Positions 31,441 to 39,631 of a DNA stretch of 64,000 nt are shown in pieces; positions within the stretch are counted from its first letter, which is position 1; each line of letters starts with the position of its first letter. Location of the stretch: positions 3,906,001 to 3,970,000 of the forward strand of contig OY970352.1 of assembly GCA_963718105.1 (NCBI GenBank), given 5' to 3'. The stretch is from DASYKT01 sp963718105 (GTDB lineage Bacteria > Acidobacteriota > Blastocatellia > Pyrinomonadales > Pyrinomonadaceae). A program made the position numbers and the translations under genes. The notes beneath the pieces are model-generated. The model did not search any database. It had not been told where the DNA came from and saw nothing but the letters and a program-made list of their open reading frames with translations.

Positions 31441-32823
31441 ATGACTCCATCAGAAGCACTTTCATTTCCCAGACAGCAAACGAGCGCGGACATAGCGGCC
31501 GGCGAGCAGGTGTGTCCCGTTTGCGCGCGTGAGACGGACGAATACGTTTCGGTGGATACCTTGCCGGAGAGGCTGGCCAAACTGATCCGCGCCAACGCGC
31601 CTGGGTCGTCTGCCGCTGAAAATGTCTGCAGGCGCTGTGTCGATCTTTTTTCCCGCGCGCGGAAACAGATCGTAAAAGACGCCGCGATGGCCAAGGACGG
31701 CTCGCACGTGCTTTCCACGCCGCTGCGGCTCGATGCCGACGAACGCTATACCGGCAAAGGCGTCACGATAGCTTTCCTCGATTCCGGATTTTACCCGCAC
31801 AAAGACCTGACCGTTCCCGAAAACCGCATCCTCGGTTACCGCAGCCTGCTGGATGAAGAAGACGATCTCACTTCACTCTTCGAGCCCGACGTAGCAAGCT
31901 GGCATGGAATGATGACCAGCGTGGTCGCCGCCGGAAACGGCTCTCTTTCCAACGGCTTTTACCGCGGCATCGCGCCCGAATCGAATGTCGTGCTGGTAAA
32001 GCTCGCTAAGACCGGCCGCATCAGCGAACAGAATATTCAAACCGGGCTGGAGTGGGTGCTGGAAAATCGCGCGAAATACGATATCAAGGTGGTGAATATT
32101 TCCGCCGGCGGCGATTTTGAACAGTCTTACCTGCACGACCCTTTGTCGCAAACGGTGGAAGAATGTGTCAAAGCGGGGCTGGTGATCGTCTGCGCCGTGG
32201 GCAATGCCGGCAACGCTCCCGGCCATCCTGTTTTTCCGCCGGCCAGTGCGCCTTCGTCGATCGCGGTCGGCGGCTTGGATGATAATAATTCGATCAATCG
32301 CGCCCAGCGCGGAATGTATCGCTCTTCGTATGGGCCGACGCCTGATGGTTTTCAAAAACCCGAGATCATCGCGCCCAGCATCTGGGTGCCGGCACCGATC
32401 CTGCCCAATACGCCGACCGCCAAAGAAGCCGCGCTGCTGGAAATTCTCGACAAGGCAAAGGACAGCAACCTGCACAGTATCATCCGCGCGAATCCGGGTG
32501 TGGTGGCTGAGCTCGATGCCGCGCTTAACCAGCCGGTCTATGCCCTGCGGCAGATCATCGCGCTGCAGATCCGCGACGAAAACGTCATCAACCGCTATTA
32601 CAAATACGTGGACGGAACTTCTTTTTCCGCGCCGATAGTTTCTTCCGTGGTCGCCTGTATGCTGGAGGCCAATCCCGGGCTCACGCCGCAGCAGATCAAG
32701 CGCATTTTGATCTCGACCGCCGAACGCCTGCCGCATTACGAGGTCGATCGCCAGGGCTGGGGCGTGATGAATCCGCGCATAGCTATTGAAACCGCATTGT
32801 CCTTCTCGTCGGAAAGCGCCTGA
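31441..32823 (+). CDS. S8 family serine protease with N-terminal zinc-ribbon-like motif
   Basis: 460 aa, no signal peptide. Cys25/Cys28 (CPVC) and Cys63/Cys66 (CRRC) make a likely zinc ribbon ahead of the protease domain. The triad is Asp114 (AFLDSG), His155 (SWHGMM) and Ser394 (DGTSFSAP), with oxyanion Asn255 in AVGNAGN. About 85 residues between 305 and 390 are inserted before the catalytic serine. The His motif lacks the usual HGT. An intracellular regulated protease is inferred. A tiny 8-codon frame (31418-31444) overlaps its start codon as AATGA, which could couple translation. It is followed by the aldolase gene 17 bp downstream. Confidence 0.85.
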   Translation: MTPSEALSFPRQQTSADIAAGEQVCPVCARETDEYVSVDTLPERLAKLIRANAPGSSAAENVCRRCVDLFSRARKQIVKDAAMAKDGSHVLSTPLRLDADERYTGKGVTIAFLDSGFYPHKDLTVPENRILGYRSLLDEEDDLTSLFEPDVASWHGMMTSVVAAGNGSLSNGFYRGIAPESNVVLVKLAKTGRISEQNIQTGLEWVLENRAKYDIKVVNISAGGDFEQSYLHDPLSQTVEECVKAGLVIVCAVGNAGNAPGHPVFPPASAPSSIAVGGLDDNNSINRAQRGMYRSSYGPTPDGFQKPEIIAPSIWVPAPILPNTPTAKEAALLEILDKAKDSNLHSIIRANPGVVAELDAALNQPVYALRQIIALQIRDENVINRYYKYVDGTSFSAPIVSSVVACMLEANPGLTPQQIKRILISTAERLPHYEVDRQGWGVMNPRIAIETALSFSSESA

Positions 32824-32840
32824 TAGACCCATGATTGACC

Positions 32841-33974
32841 ATGACAGATTTGGCGACAATTAAAACACCCGCGCTCATTCTCGACGCCGAAAAGATGAAG
32901 CGCAACGCCGCGCAGATGAGCGAGCGTATCAGATCACTCGGCGTAAAATTGCGGCCCCACGTCAAGACACACAAATCTATCGAGATCGCGCGTATCCAAA
33001 CCGCCGGGCCCACCGGTGATGGCGGCCGCATAATGGTTTCCACGCTCGCCGAAGCCCGCGCGTTTTTGGCGGCCGGTTTTGACGACATCACTTACGGCGT
33101 ACCGGTCGAGCCCGGCAAATTTGCTGAAGTTTTTGAGCTTGCCCGCGCGTGTAAAAGATTCGCGGTGCTGATTGACGATACGGAAACCGCCTCTCTGCTG
33201 GCAGCGGAAAGTGAAAAAGCGGGCGCTGAAGTTTCCGTCTTTCTCGAAATCGACACCGGTGACCATCGCAGCGGCGTGGCGCCGGATTCCGACTCCGCGC
33301 TCGCGATTTCCCGCTTGATAGCTGCTGCGAAAAGTTTGCGCTTTGCCGGCATATTAACGCACGCCGGGCATTCGTACGATGCACCGTCTGAAGACGAGAG
33401 ATTTAAGATCGCCCGCGCCGAACGCGACCTGATGCGCGGCCTGGCGGAAAAGCTAACCGTGGACGGCATTGAGGTTGCGGATGTGAGTGTCGGCTCGACA
33501 CCGACCATGGCCGCGATCGATCATCTCGACGGCGTAACCGAAGCTCGCCCGGGAAATTACATTTTTTACGATGCGTTCCAGGCAAAACTGGGCAGTTGTT
33601 CGTTCGCCGATTGCGCGCTGACGGTTCTGGCGGCCGTCGTCCACCGCAGCTTTGACCGGAGGCAGATCATCGTCGACGCCGGCGCCATCGCGCTTTCAAA
33701 AGATCGCGGCGCGGTGCAGTTTGACGCGGGCTGCGGTTACGGCACAGTGCTCGATCTCGAAGGAAATTCGCTTGGGCTGCATATCGATGGGGTGTCGCAG
33801 GAACACGGCAAGATCTTCGTCGCGGACGAGGCGCTGCTGGCGAAACTGCCGGTCGGCACGCGCCTGCGCATTCTGGCTAATCACTCATGTCTGACCGCCG
33901 CGCAATTCGGGGCTTACAACGTGCTGGATAACAATCTCATCGTTGACCGCTGGGCACGCTTTAATGGTTGGTGA
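32841..33974 (+). CDS. D-threonine aldolase / D-serine dehydratase-like PLP enzyme
   Basis: 377 aa alanine-racemase-fold (type III PLP) enzyme. The PLP lysine lies in RPHVKTHKS (about 40-48), and the segment HAGHSYDA plus VGSTPTM are typical of the DSD1/D-TA family. The C-terminal metal site reads NHSCLTA: His-x-Cys as in eukaryotic-type D-serine dehydratases, where the D-threonine aldolases I know use His-x-Asp. It would split or deaminate beta-hydroxy-D-amino acids. The start is placed at the ATG at 32841; a TTG two codons earlier is possible, and no clear ribosome site precedes either. It probably shares a transcript with the upstream protease. Confidence 0.85.
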   Translation: MTDLATIKTPALILDAEKMKRNAAQMSERIRSLGVKLRPHVKTHKSIEIARIQTAGPTGDGGRIMVSTLAEARAFLAAGFDDITYGVPVEPGKFAEVFELARACKRFAVLIDDTETASLLAAESEKAGAEVSVFLEIDTGDHRSGVAPDSDSALAISRLIAAAKSLRFAGILTHAGHSYDAPSEDERFKIARAERDLMRGLAEKLTVDGIEVADVSVGSTPTMAAIDHLDGVTEARPGNYIFYDAFQAKLGSCSFADCALTVLAAVVHRSFDRRQIIVDAGAIALSKDRGAVQFDAGCGYGTVLDLEGNSLGLHIDGVSQEHGKIFVADEALLAKLPVGTRLRILANHSCLTAAQFGAYNVLDNNLIVDRWARFNGW

Positions 33975-34026
33975 TCTTCGAATTTCATACGCTTTTGGCG
34001 TAAACTAACCGCTACGGTCTTTTAAA

Positions 34027-34153
34027 TTGCCACTAGCTTTAGCTAGTGGATATAAGAGCGAAAATTTCTTTCGGCTTTAGCCGAATGGAAATTAATTGGG
34101 CTAAAAGCCCGAACTATAAATAATTTGTATCCCCTGGCTAAAGCCAGAGGCAA
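34027..34153. repeat. Nested palindromic repeat, family H copy 2
   Basis: TTGCCACTAGC-ttta-GCTAGTGG on the left, a GGCTTTAGCCG hairpin and a GGGCTAAAAGCCC word in the centre, and CCTGGCTAAAGCCAGAGG on the right. It lies between the D-TA-like gene and the hydrolase gene, with the latter's ribosome site just past its end. Confidence 0.8.
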
Positions 34154-34190
34154 TTTATACAAAGATATTCAACACATCAGGAGTCATCTT

Positions 34191-35729
34191 ATGCGCCGCA
34201 ATTTTCTTCAACTCTTTGCACTGATTTTCATTCTTTCGTTCGTCTCGTTAGCTCAAACAACTTCTCTCGATGACAAGCTCAAAGAGATCGATGCCTATGC
34301 GCAGAAAGTCATGACTGACTGGGGCCAGCCGGGCATGGCGATCGCGATCGTAAAAGACGACAAAGTAGTTTTTGCTAAAGGCTACGGGGTGCGCGAACTG
34401 GGTAAGCCCGACAAGGTTGACGAAAATACGCTCTTTGCGATCGCGTCAAACTCAAAGGCGTTCACCACGGCGGCGCTGGCAATTTTGGTCGATGAAAAGA
34501 AATTGAACTGGAATGACAAAGTAATTAAATACTTACCCGATTTTAAGATGCCGGACGATTATGTCACCAACGAAATGACCATTCGCGATATCGTCAGCCA
34601 TCGCTCCGGCTTCGCCACTTTTAGCGGAGACCTGCTCTGGTACGAAACCACTTATTCACCGGCGGAAGTTTTGCGCCGCGTGCGTTATCTGAAACCGGCC
34701 TCGAGTTTTCGCTCCGCTTACGGTTATCAGAATCTGATGTTCATCGCCGCCGGCCAGGTGATCCAAAAAGTATCGGGTAAACCCTGGGCGCAATTCGTCA
34801 AAGAACGCATTCTGGACCCGCTCGGGATGTCGCGCACCACGACGAGCATAAAAGATCTGAAAGACAATGCCGCGCTGCCGCACAATGAATCCGGCGGAAC
34901 GATGCGCGTGCTGCATCGTGGGAACGTGGACGGCGCGGATTCGGCCGCGGGGCTTAATGCGTCGGTCGCCGATCTTTCCAAATGGATCCGCCTGCAGCTC
35001 GGCCGCGGAACGTTCGAGGGAAAACAGATCTTTAGCTCACAGCGTTCGTGGGAAATGTGGCAGCCGAATATCATGATCCCCATCAGCGAAAATGCCGCCA
35101 GGGCAAATCCCACCCGGCATTTCAACAGTTACGGAATGGGCTGGTTTCTTTTCGATTACCAGGGCAAAAAGGTGATGAATCACAGCGGCGGCCTGGACGG
35201 GATGCTTTCTTACACGACGCTCGTGCCGGAAGACAATCTCGGCTTTGTCGTGCTCAGCAACAGCGAAACGCCCGCCTTCGTAATAATGAACAGCACCATT
35301 CTGGATATTTTTACCGGTGCGCCCAAGCGCGACCGCAGCGCGGAATCGCTAAAGCAGACAAAAACCGCGAAAGAAGCCGATGCCGCCGAGATCAAAAAAG
35401 CCGATGATGAGCGCAAAGCGAATACCAAACCGACGCTCGCCCTCGCGGACTATGCCGGGACCTACACCAGCCAGATGTACGGCGATGTCACTATCGCGGC
35501 GGAAAACGGAAAGCTTGTCTTGCGTATGATCCCTGCGCCGAATTTTGTCGCCGATCTCGAACACTGGCAGGACGACACCTTTCAGATAAAATGGCGCCCC
35601 AGCGTGGCCTACAATTTCCCGCGCGGCTTCGCCATTTTCACCGTCAACGCCGGCAAATCCGATCAGCTAAAGATCGACCAGCCCAACAACGACTTCTGGT
35701 TCTATGAACTCGAACTTAAACGAAAGTGA
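34191..35729 (+). CDS. Serine hydrolase, class C beta-lactamase / penicillin-binding-protein family
   Basis: 512 aa from the ATG at 34191 (CAGGAG 8 bp upstream); the frame before it is repeat sequence. Signal peptide to about residue 21 (FVSLAQ). The active-site set is complete: SxxK as S86-N-S-K89, YxN as Y179-Q-N181, and the third motif HSGGLDG. After about residue 390 there is a Lys/Ala-rich linker and a C-terminal beta domain (DUF3471-like, LADYAGTYTSQMYGDVTI). It acts outside the cytoplasm. The family includes D-aminopeptidases, esterases and beta-lactamases, so the substrate is open. Confidence 0.88.
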   Translation: MRRNFLQLFALIFILSFVSLAQTTSLDDKLKEIDAYAQKVMTDWGQPGMAIAIVKDDKVVFAKGYGVRELGKPDKVDENTLFAIASNSKAFTTAALAILVDEKKLNWNDKVIKYLPDFKMPDDYVTNEMTIRDIVSHRSGFATFSGDLLWYETTYSPAEVLRRVRYLKPASSFRSAYGYQNLMFIAAGQVIQKVSGKPWAQFVKERILDPLGMSRTTTSIKDLKDNAALPHNESGGTMRVLHRGNVDGADSAAGLNASVADLSKWIRLQLGRGTFEGKQIFSSQRSWEMWQPNIMIPISENAARANPTRHFNSYGMGWFLFDYQGKKVMNHSGGLDGMLSYTTLVPEDNLGFVVLSNSETPAFVIMNSTILDIFTGAPKRDRSAESLKQTKTAKEADAAEIKKADDERKANTKPTLALADYAGTYTSQMYGDVTIAAENGKLVLRMIPAPNFVADLEHWQDDTFQIKWRPSVAYNFPRGFAIFTVNAGKSDQLKIDQPNNDFWFYELELKRK

Positions 35730-35833
35730 TGTTTTCGCAAATTTGATAACTTACCTCGTCAGATAGAAGTATGGGTCTGAAAAGGCTCATACTTTTTATT
35801 ATCTTTTAATTGTTTATTAAGGTGCTTCCAGTA

Positions 35834-36823
35834 ATGAAAAATCTGTCAAAGTCGCTTCCCTTTATAATTTTGATCTTGTGTGTGGGTTTGGGCTGTAATA
35901 ATGTGACGAAATTTATGGCGAGCAAAACCTGCACGGCGGACAGCGTACCGAATCCGGTAACATCGGATGATTTTGTGCAGCGCGCCGGCGTGCATATGGA
36001 AAAAGGCAATTACGCCGAGCAGTTCAACCAGTGTGTCTATCATGATCTCGATCAGGCGGTAAAACTCGACGATAAGAATTTTATCGCTTACACGGGACGC
36101 GGTTTGATGCTCATGTACGACAAGCGATTTGACGAAGCCAAAGCGGATTTTGACAGAGCGATCCGGCTTGATCCGACATATTCGACCGCCTATCTCTATC
36201 GCAGCAGGCTCAATGAAGAAACTGGCGATCTGGCGGGCGCTGTCGCCGATATGGACAACATCATAGCACTCGCTCCGACGGAAAATAACTACGTAACCCG
36301 CGCCGGGCTCCACGAGAAGAAAGGCGACTACGAAAAAGCCGTCAGCGACTATTCCGAAGCGATCGGTATTAGCGCGGACGGGGCAGTCTATCGCGACGAT
36401 GGTTTAAAGTCCTACTATGAATTGCGCGCCGCGGCCTACAGGAAGCTGGGCCGTGACGACCTGGCGAGACAAGACGAGGAAACTTCGAAGAAGACCTTTC
36501 TCGCAGAAAAATCGGATAAGGATAAGGACAACAGCGAGGTGCGCACCGGCGACAGCCGCACCAAAGCCGGCGGGCTGCTCAATGACAAAGCCATCAGTAT
36601 GCCAACGCCTCCATATCCGCCCGTCGCCCGCGCGGTTAGAGCAGCCGGAAAGGTTGTCGTAAATATCGAAGTGGCGCCCGACGGGAGCGTAGTAAAGGCC
36701 GTAGCCGAAACCGGCCACCCGCTCTTAAAAGCCGCCGCCGTCGCAGCCGCGCGCCAGGCTAAATTTAAACCCGGCCCGTCACCGATCTCAGGTTCGCTGG
36801 AATATGAATTCACAGCTCCGTAA
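35834..36823 (+). CDS. Lipoprotein with TPR repeats and a TonB C-terminal domain
   Basis: 329 aa from the ATG at 35834. A lipoprotein signal ends in LCVGLGC, with Cys about residue 21. TPR units lie at about 75-215 (AYTGRGLMLMYDKRFDEAKA, DFDRAIRLDPTYSTAYLYRS). The C-terminal 80 residues form a TonB_C domain (PPYPPVARAVRAAGKVVVNI, AARQAKFKPG). Such TPR plus TonB_C lipoproteins are common in Acidobacteria and lack the usual TonB transmembrane anchor, so energy transduction is doubtful and a scaffold role is more likely. Confidence 0.8.
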   Translation: MKNLSKSLPFIILILCVGLGCNNVTKFMASKTCTADSVPNPVTSDDFVQRAGVHMEKGNYAEQFNQCVYHDLDQAVKLDDKNFIAYTGRGLMLMYDKRFDEAKADFDRAIRLDPTYSTAYLYRSRLNEETGDLAGAVADMDNIIALAPTENNYVTRAGLHEKKGDYEKAVSDYSEAIGISADGAVYRDDGLKSYYELRAAAYRKLGRDDLARQDEETSKKTFLAEKSDKDKDNSEVRTGDSRTKAGGLLNDKAISMPTPPYPPVARAVRAAGKVVVNIEVAPDGSVVKAVAETGHPLLKAAAVAAARQAKFKPGPSPISGSLEYEFTAP

Positions 36824-36872
36824 GACAACCGGAGTTAGCTGGTTCTTTATCATCGATGAAGGAAGCAAAACA

Positions 36873-36894
36873 GGCCGGCTAAGATCGACCGGCC
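36873..36894. terminator. Hairpin between converging genes
   Basis: GGCCGG / CCGGCC stem with a 10-base loop. On the minus strand it is followed by TGTTTTGC. It could terminate either the lipoprotein or the pentapeptide gene; the T run is short. Confidence 0.45.
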
Positions 36895-36951
36895 AATAAC
36901 GACTCCGGTTTTACGACTGAGCCTTAAACGAACGAGATAAATATCAAGAAC

Positions 36952-38259
36952 CTATTTCAACTTGTTTTCTTCGGCAGAATCTAGAAGTTTTTGTCTATCA
37001 GAATCAAGATATGCCGGCAGTTTTGTATTTACATCTATAAAAGCATTCTTGACTTGTTCATATTTCAGCCCCTTTGCGTTGCTACTATAAAAGTCACCGG
37101 CTACCGAACCGCGGAGGTCTGCGCCCTTAAAGAATGTACCGTTGAGGTTTGCGTTGCTGAGTTCCGCATAGTTGAGGTTTGCGTTTGTAAAGTTTACAAA
37201 ACTGAGGTCTGAGTCTTGAAGATTTGCGGTGTCGAGGTTTGCATTACTTAAGTCTGTGCCGCGGAGATTAGCATCGCTAAGATTCGCAGCTTTAAGACTT
37301 GCATTGTCGAGTTCTGCATTGGTAAGTTGTGCTTTGCTGAGATTTGCAAAGTTAAGAGTTACAAAACTAAGAGTGGCTCCGTTCAGATTTGAGCCGCTGA
37401 GATTTGCATTACTCAAATTTCCGCCATTTAGATTTGCACCACTGAGATTTACATTACTCAGATCTATTCGCCGACTAGGAGGATCTTGCTCAATTTTTCT
37501 TCTTCCGATAATGGTTAGAGCCGTCTGTACATCAGTCTTTAAACTATTGTTTTCGGTTTGATTTGCTTCTGTAGCGTTATTTTGTTTTCTTCCCGAAGCA
37601 ATTATTAGTGTCAGCTTCCTGCTCGACAATTTTTCTCGGATATAAGCGGAAAGGATTTCCATCACCGTCCAGTGATCTTTTGGAGAATCCTTAGCAATCC
37701 TTTCCAGCGCATACAATCCCCCTAATCTCACTGAGATATCTTCACTGCCTAATTGTGAAACTGCTTTAGTGAACCGGTCCGTTATCTGACTTTCCCGATC
37801 AAGATTTTGCTTTTCAATGCTAAGCTGATATGTATTGTAAGTAAAAAGAAGACCGAAAAGAAAGACCGCACCGCCAATTATTTGAGCAAGGGTCTTGCGG
37901 GTATCATCTTCAAGTTTTAATTTCTCCTTTTCACGGTCAAACTCCGATTGATTGACACCTAAACTTCTATATCTTAGTGATCTGACATAAAGTTTTGGCA
38001 TTAACCATAAAACTAAAAGTAATAAACTTGTTGCAGAAATGGATACTAGGAACATCACGCTCACAGGACTCCAACCTTCAAACGATTGATCCTGACAGAC
38101 CAAAATCAAGAAAATTAAGGAATAAATAAGCAGGCACATGGCAAGAACCCAGAGCCATGAATTTTGCTTTTTCGTTAAAGTCTGTCCATATTCGGCAGTG
38201 ACTTCTTTAAGAAGCTGTTTTCTTCTTCTAATCTTTTCAGCGTACTTGTTAATGGCCAC
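36952..38259 (-). CDS. Membrane protein with pentapeptide repeats
   Basis: 435 aa from a GTG at 38259 with GGAG upstream; the ATG at 38424 adds about 55 residues without a ribosome site. An N-terminal cytosolic helix is followed by three hydrophobic segments (WVLAMCLLIYSLIFLILV, VMFLVSISATSLLLLVLWL and IIGGAVFLFGLLFTY), a helical linker (AVSQLGSEDISVRLGGLYAL), and a right-handed pentapeptide helix at about 285-400 (NLSGANLNGGNLSNANLSGS and onwards, A(D/N)LXX units). The gene is clearly more AT-rich than its neighbours. The function of this membrane-anchored class is unknown. Confidence 0.85.
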   Translation of the reverse strand: MAINKYAEKIRRRKQLLKEVTAEYGQTLTKKQNSWLWVLAMCLLIYSLIFLILVCQDQSFEGWSPVSVMFLVSISATSLLLLVLWLMPKLYVRSLRYRSLGVNQSEFDREKEKLKLEDDTRKTLAQIIGGAVFLFGLLFTYNTYQLSIEKQNLDRESQITDRFTKAVSQLGSEDISVRLGGLYALERIAKDSPKDHWTVMEILSAYIREKLSSRKLTLIIASGRKQNNATEANQTENNSLKTDVQTALTIIGRRKIEQDPPSRRIDLSNVNLSGANLNGGNLSNANLSGSNLNGATLSFVTLNFANLSKAQLTNAELDNASLKAANLSDANLRGTDLSNANLDTANLQDSDLSFVNFTNANLNYAELSNANLNGTFFKGADLRGSVAGDFYSSNAKGLKYEQVKNAFIDVNTKLPAYLDSDRQKLLDSAEENKLK

Positions 38260-38453
38260 AGGAGTTCTCCGGAATGTTGGGATAGAGATTGCGTGAATAA
38301 AATAGCACTTTAACTCAAAACTGCAAAAAACATTTCGAATGCAGTAATAAGACAAATCTCTCAGATCCTTTCTTTTTGTTGCGGCGATAAAAGAAAAATC
38401 CGATATAATCTCAGCACCGTTCACACGGTAAATTTACTCTCAAGGAGCCCACA

Positions 38454-38804
38454 ATGAAAAAAACGCTAAGTTTGATCTTTGTTCTTTTTGTATTGACGGT
38501 CGTAGGCGCGGCTGTTTTGATGACGTCGCAGCCTAAAATGCGCAAAAACGCGGACCTTTTATATGCGATGGACATGACCAAGATAAATGCCGCGAACGGG
38601 GCGGTTATTTCCCACGGCGCGATAGTGCTCGAAACCGAAGCCCAGCTAAAAACCGATGCTGAGAACGAGAGCTCGTCGACGGTCACTGTTCTGATCGGCA
38701 CCAGTTCTCATCAGAACGGCCCCGTCGATAATATTCAATTAGTAGGAGTAGGCGGAGTGGCTTTCGGCAATATTGTGCCTGATTGCCCGGAAGAAGAAAA
38801 GTAG
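38454..38804 (+). CDS. Small exported or membrane-anchored protein of unknown function
   Basis: 116 aa with AAGGAG upstream of the ATG. The N-terminal segment TLSLIFVLFVLTVVGAAVLM is a signal peptide or anchor. The rest is polar, with VTVLIGTSSHQNGPVDNIQ, and ends in an acidic tail. No family is recognised. Confidence 0.65.
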   Translation: MKKTLSLIFVLFVLTVVGAAVLMTSQPKMRKNADLLYAMDMTKINAANGAVISHGAIVLETEAQLKTDAENESSSTVTVLIGTSSHQNGPVDNIQLVGVGGVAFGNIVPDCPEEEK

Positions 38805-38890
38805 GAAAATGTCTCCCACGTAAAAAGTTTATTCTATGTCAGCGTCGGAATAATCGTACTAAATGAGTCCGGTTATTTGCTGACATAATA

Positions 38891-39062
38891 GACGTTATAA
38901 ACATCAAAGTTGTCATCGAACCCGGTGAAGATGGTTATTTTGTGGTAAGGGTACCTTCGCTTAAAGGCTGTTGGTAACAGGGAAAGGCCCGGGAAGAGGC
39001 TTTGCAGAACGTGCGCTAAGCCATCGGTCTATACCTGGAACCGGACGAATCTGATTTGCATA
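38891..39062 (+). pseudogene. Degraded HicB-type antitoxin gene
   Basis: One frame reads IKVVIEPGEDGYFVV, then VPSLKGCW, then QGKAREEALQNVR and AIGLYLEP, the continuous signature of HicB antitoxins. It is broken by in-frame TAA codons at 38975-38977 and 39017-39019 and lacks a start codon. No hicA-like gene precedes it. It is a fossil of a HicAB toxin-antitoxin module or of an orphan hicB. Confidence 0.85.
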
Positions 39063-39162
39063 ATAAACCTATAAACTCGACAAAACATCGCACTATGTGC
39101 CAAAATTCTCTGTTATTAACACTTTATTCGTAATACAATCATTAAAAGGAGTTTTTTAAGGA

Positions 39163-39513
39163 ATGGAAGAAAACGGAACTGCCCCGGCAGCACAGGCGGC
39201 AGAAGCAGTAACAGCGCCAAAAGCTGAGGAAACGGCCGAAACTGTCGAAACGGCCGCAGAAGTAACTGCAGCGGCAACTGTAGCGACCGAAGCACCGGCT
39301 GCGGAAGCGCCTGCTGCTGAGGCACCTGTTGCTGAAGCGCCTGTCGAAGTAGCTGCAGAGCCGGAAGAAATTTCGTATCACGCGGTGGAAAAAGAAGGCC
39401 ATGTCACGGCGATCTGGGAAATGCAGGGACGCAAGCACCTGCGCACGATCGACCCGCGCTCCAGTGAGGGTAAGCAGATCATGGAACTCTACACCGCCGA
39501 AACCCACGAATAA
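39163..39513 (+). CDS. Acidic alanine-rich protein of unknown function
   Basis: 116 aa, with AAGGAG upstream. Residues 1-68 are Ala/Glu/Thr/Pro repeats (APAAEAPAAEAPVAEAPVE). The last 45 residues (YHAVEKEGHVTAIWEMQGRK and onwards) look like a small folded domain. It is probably cytosolic. I know no family. A hairpin follows at 39546-39568. Confidence 0.65.
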   Translation: MEENGTAPAAQAAEAVTAPKAEETAETVETAAEVTAAATVATEAPAAEAPAAEAPVAEAPVEVAAEPEEISYHAVEKEGHVTAIWEMQGRKHLRTIDPRSSEGKQIMELYTAETHE

Positions 39514-39545
39514 TTTCTCATCAGCTCAATTTATTTCAATAAGAA

Positions 39546-39568
39546 AGCCGTTCGTTATCTGAACGGCT
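39546..39568 (+). terminator. Hairpin after the alanine-rich gene
   Basis: AGCCGTTC / GAACGGCT stem with a 7-base loop, followed by GGCTTTAT. The T run is weak. Confidence 0.5.
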
Positions 39569-39582
39569 GGCTTTATCTGTGT

Positions 39583-39631
39583 GTTTTGAGTACCGCCTTT
39601 AGGCGGCCCTGCTAAAGCAGGTACTCAAAAC
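39583..39631. repeat. Three-way-junction palindrome
   Basis: Outer stem GTTTTGAGTACC / GGTACTCAAAAC encloses two hairpins, GCC-ttta-GGC and CCTGC-taaa-GCAGG. The element ends on the first base of the converging gene's stop codon. Confidence 0.75.

Noticed and set aside
37229..37561. Antisense ORF of leucine/arginine-rich repeats opposite the pentapeptide gene
   Set aside because: It mirrors the five-codon periodicity of the pentapeptide gene on the other strand; no ribosome site.
39116..39507. Two antisense ORFs opposite the alanine-rich gene
   Set aside because: They are products of the repetitive GC-rich codons of the plus-strand gene, and have no start context.
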